The translations under genes and the position numbers were made by a program. A stretch of DNA of 64,000 nucleotides from Synechococcus sp. HJ21-Hayes (GTDB lineage Bacteria > Cyanobacteriota > Cyanobacteriia > PCC-6307 > Cyanobiaceae), in NCBI RefSeq assembly GCF_024345835.1, contig NZ_JAGQBW010000010.1, positions 43,492 to 107,491 on the forward strand, read 5' to 3'. Positions 62,669-64,000 of this stretch are shown piece after piece (the first letter of the stretch is position 1; every line of letters starts with the position of its first letter). Under the pieces are notes generated by a model. That model worked only from the letters and a program-made list of their open reading frames with translations. It did no database searches and was not told where the DNA came from.

Positions 62669-63827
62669 TCAGCCCTCCGATCATCTCCAGGATCCGGTCC
62701 GTCACCTGCTTGAGCTCGGCGTCAATCTCCTCCAGTGGCCTCGGCGGCGTGAATACATAGAAGTGCCGGTTAAACGGAATCTCGTAGCCAGTCTTGGTCT
62801 TGTCGTGGTCAATCCAGGCATCCGCCACATGCGGCAACACCTCGCGCTCGAAGTAGCTCTCCACATCTTCCGAGAGAGGCACGTTTTCCGTATCCCTCAA
62901 GCTGCTGTCGGCCTGGGGCTTTCCTTTTGCCTTGCCTCGCTGTCCCAGGACAACATTCCCTGCGTCGTCCCGCTGTGGCCTCTCCACCGTGATGGTGCGG
63001 TAGCCGAAGTCTTCGTTGCGGAAGATCTTGCTGATGGGCTTGCCATCCTTCTCGGCCTCTTCAAACGCCCCGAACAGTTTCGTGATCTCCTCAATGTGCT
63101 CGGTGCTTAGCTCCTTCCGCTTGCTGCCCAGGCTCTTGCGCATCTTCTGCCAGAAGCTGCTGCTATCAATCAGCTGAACCTTGCCCTTTCGCTCGGCAGG
63201 CTTGCGGTTGCTGAGAATCCAGATGTAGGTGCTGATTCCGGTGTTGTAGAACATGTCTGTCGGCAGGGCGATAATCGCCTCCACCAGGTCGTTCTCCAGC
63301 ACATAGCGGCGGATCTCGCTCTCGCCTGAGCCCGCTCCTCCCGTGAACAGGGGTGAGCCATTGAGGACGATGCCGAAGCGGCAACCGCCGTCCTGGGCAG
63401 GCCTCATTTTGCTGATGAGGTGTAGAAGGAAGAGCAGGGAGCCATCACTAACTCGGGGCAAGCCAGGGCCAAAGCGGCCGCTGTAGCCCATCAGCTCAGC
63501 TTCCCGCTGCACCTCCTTCTGAATCTTCTTCCACTCCACGCCAAACGGCGGGTTGGAGAGCATGTAGTCGTACTTCTCCTCCGGCAGCTGGTCGTCCGAC
63601 AAGGTGTTGCCGTAGCAGATGCTGTGGATGTTCTGCCCCTTAATCAGCATGTCCGCCTTGCAAATGGCGTAGCTCTCGGCGTTCAACTCCTGGCCGCTCA
63701 GCACCAGCCGGGCTGAGGGATTATGGCTCACCAGGTGCTCCTCGGCCACGCTCAGCATTCCTCCCGTTCCCGCTGTGGGGTCATAGAGGCTGCGGACAAT
63801 GCCCGGTTGCGTCCAGGGCTGATTCAA
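62661..63827 (-). pseudogene. hsdM: type I methyltransferase subunit (HsdM), N-terminus missing
   Basis: The surviving 388 codons open with [20 protein letters not shown] (AdoMet-binding motif I) and contain the catalytic [12 protein letters not shown] (NPPF), [12 protein letters not shown], and [20 protein letters not shown]. The family's N-terminal helical region of about 130-150 residues, needed for assembly and target binding, is absent. The frame is broken just before the motif I lead-in by the end of an IS-like sequence; the only start is a TTG created at the junction. Methylation activity is doubtful. Confidence 0.85.
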
Positions 63828-64000
63828 AGTGTGTCACAGGCATTCTTGCAATGGCTGCGAGCATGGGGTGAGATCGGTGGAATTGCCCCCTCTCAGTGCT
63901 CCAAAGCGTTTCTGCCGCAACCGATCTCGATCTGATCAGCTACCTCAAGGCGATCCCGGATGCTCGGATGCGGCGGGGTGTCCGCATTCCGGCCTGGTAC
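63828..64000. mobile_element. left part of an ISAs1-like insertion sequence
   Basis: hsdM homology ends near 63806-63827 and non-hsdM sequence begins (GTGTCACAGGCATTC region), leading after about 70 bases into a transposase frame. The exact terminal repeat cannot be fixed because the other end is outside the window. Confidence 0.65.
63896..64000 (+). CDS. ISAs1-family transposase, N-terminal part
   Basis: From GTG 63896 the frame is open to the window end; an upstream TGA at 63869 limits it. The translation contains LDLISYLKAIPDARMRRG and VRIPAWY, matching the start of ISAs1-type transposases (L-x-x-IPDxRxxxGxRxP). Only 35 codons are visible. Orientation is opposite to hsdM. Confidence 0.65.
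   Translation, partial: MLQSVSAATDLDLISYLKAIPDARMRRGVRIPAWY

Noticed and set aside
37099..64000. Second copy of the tRNA-Lys 3' end (right attachment site)
   Set aside because: I looked for the TTCGAATCTCAGGCGACCC block downstream and saw none, so the island boundary is not claimed inside the window.

Overview
The window looks like chromosome of a GC-rich unicellular cyanobacterium of the Synechococcus/Cyanobium (picocyanobacterial) type. This is inferred from gene content: a PsbP-like photosystem II lipoprotein, psbY, ycf54 (chlorophyll cyclase factor), crtH (carotenoid isomerase), a gamma-carbonic-anhydrase-like protein, an Rbp-type glycine-rich RNA-binding protein, and a cyanobacterial-style kdp operon with a short KdpD. 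No 16S rRNA or ribosomal gene is present, so genus is not proven.

Bases 1-37,000 are mostly dense housekeeping and envelope genes. From the left: a PsbP-like lipoprotein, an FAD oxidoreductase, then an envelope-efflux neighbourhood. There a HlyD adaptor and a tiny two-helix protein face a six-gene minus-strand operon (10,037 to 3,236) holding two pairs of half-size FUSC permeases, a degenerate ion-channel-like protein and a TolC-type outer-membrane protein. Next come MgtC-like, LCP-family and ABC exporter genes, an RRM protein, a DEAD-box RNA helicase, a cupin, and a tight recC-recB-recD operon behind a PPP-type phosphatase. Then ycf54-pdxJ, an acyltransferase, bolA-grxD, an atypical response regulator lacking its phospho-acceptor aspartate, crtH, psbY-trmFO and a gamma-CA gene lead to tRNA-Lys(TTT).

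At tRNA-Lys (37,027-37,098) the character changes. A tyrosine integrase follows within 240 bases, and the next 8 kb is looser and partly AT-richer. It holds unknown ORFs, a strong candidate prokaryotic pentameric ligand-gated ion channel, a Tat-exported beta-carbonic anhydrase, a broken TauE/SafE permease, a VOC protein, peptide deformylase, an NTF2-like remnant and a Nif11-type peptide. This looks like a tRNA-anchored integrative region; its far attachment site is not visible.

Bases 45,851-53,101 hold a seven-gene minus-strand kdp cluster, kdpA-kdpB-kdpF-like-kdpC-kdpD(short)-histidine kinase-NarL-type regulator. Nearly every junction is a 4-base stop/start overlap. The sensor that is one KdpD polypeptide in E. 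coli is here divided between two genes, and the usual KdpE is replaced by a NarL-type regulator.

Bases 53,298-64,000 form a defence island: ArdC-like antirestriction protein, hsdR, VapBC, an orphan FitA-like antitoxin, a broken ParE-type module, hsdS with a repeated linker, rhuM, a zeta-type kinase with a small partner gene, and hsdM. The zeta module sits between hsdM and a duplicated copy of the hsdM 3' end, and hsdM itself has lost its N-terminus next to an ISAs1-like transposase at the right edge. As it stands the type I system is probably unable to methylate unless another hsdM exists.
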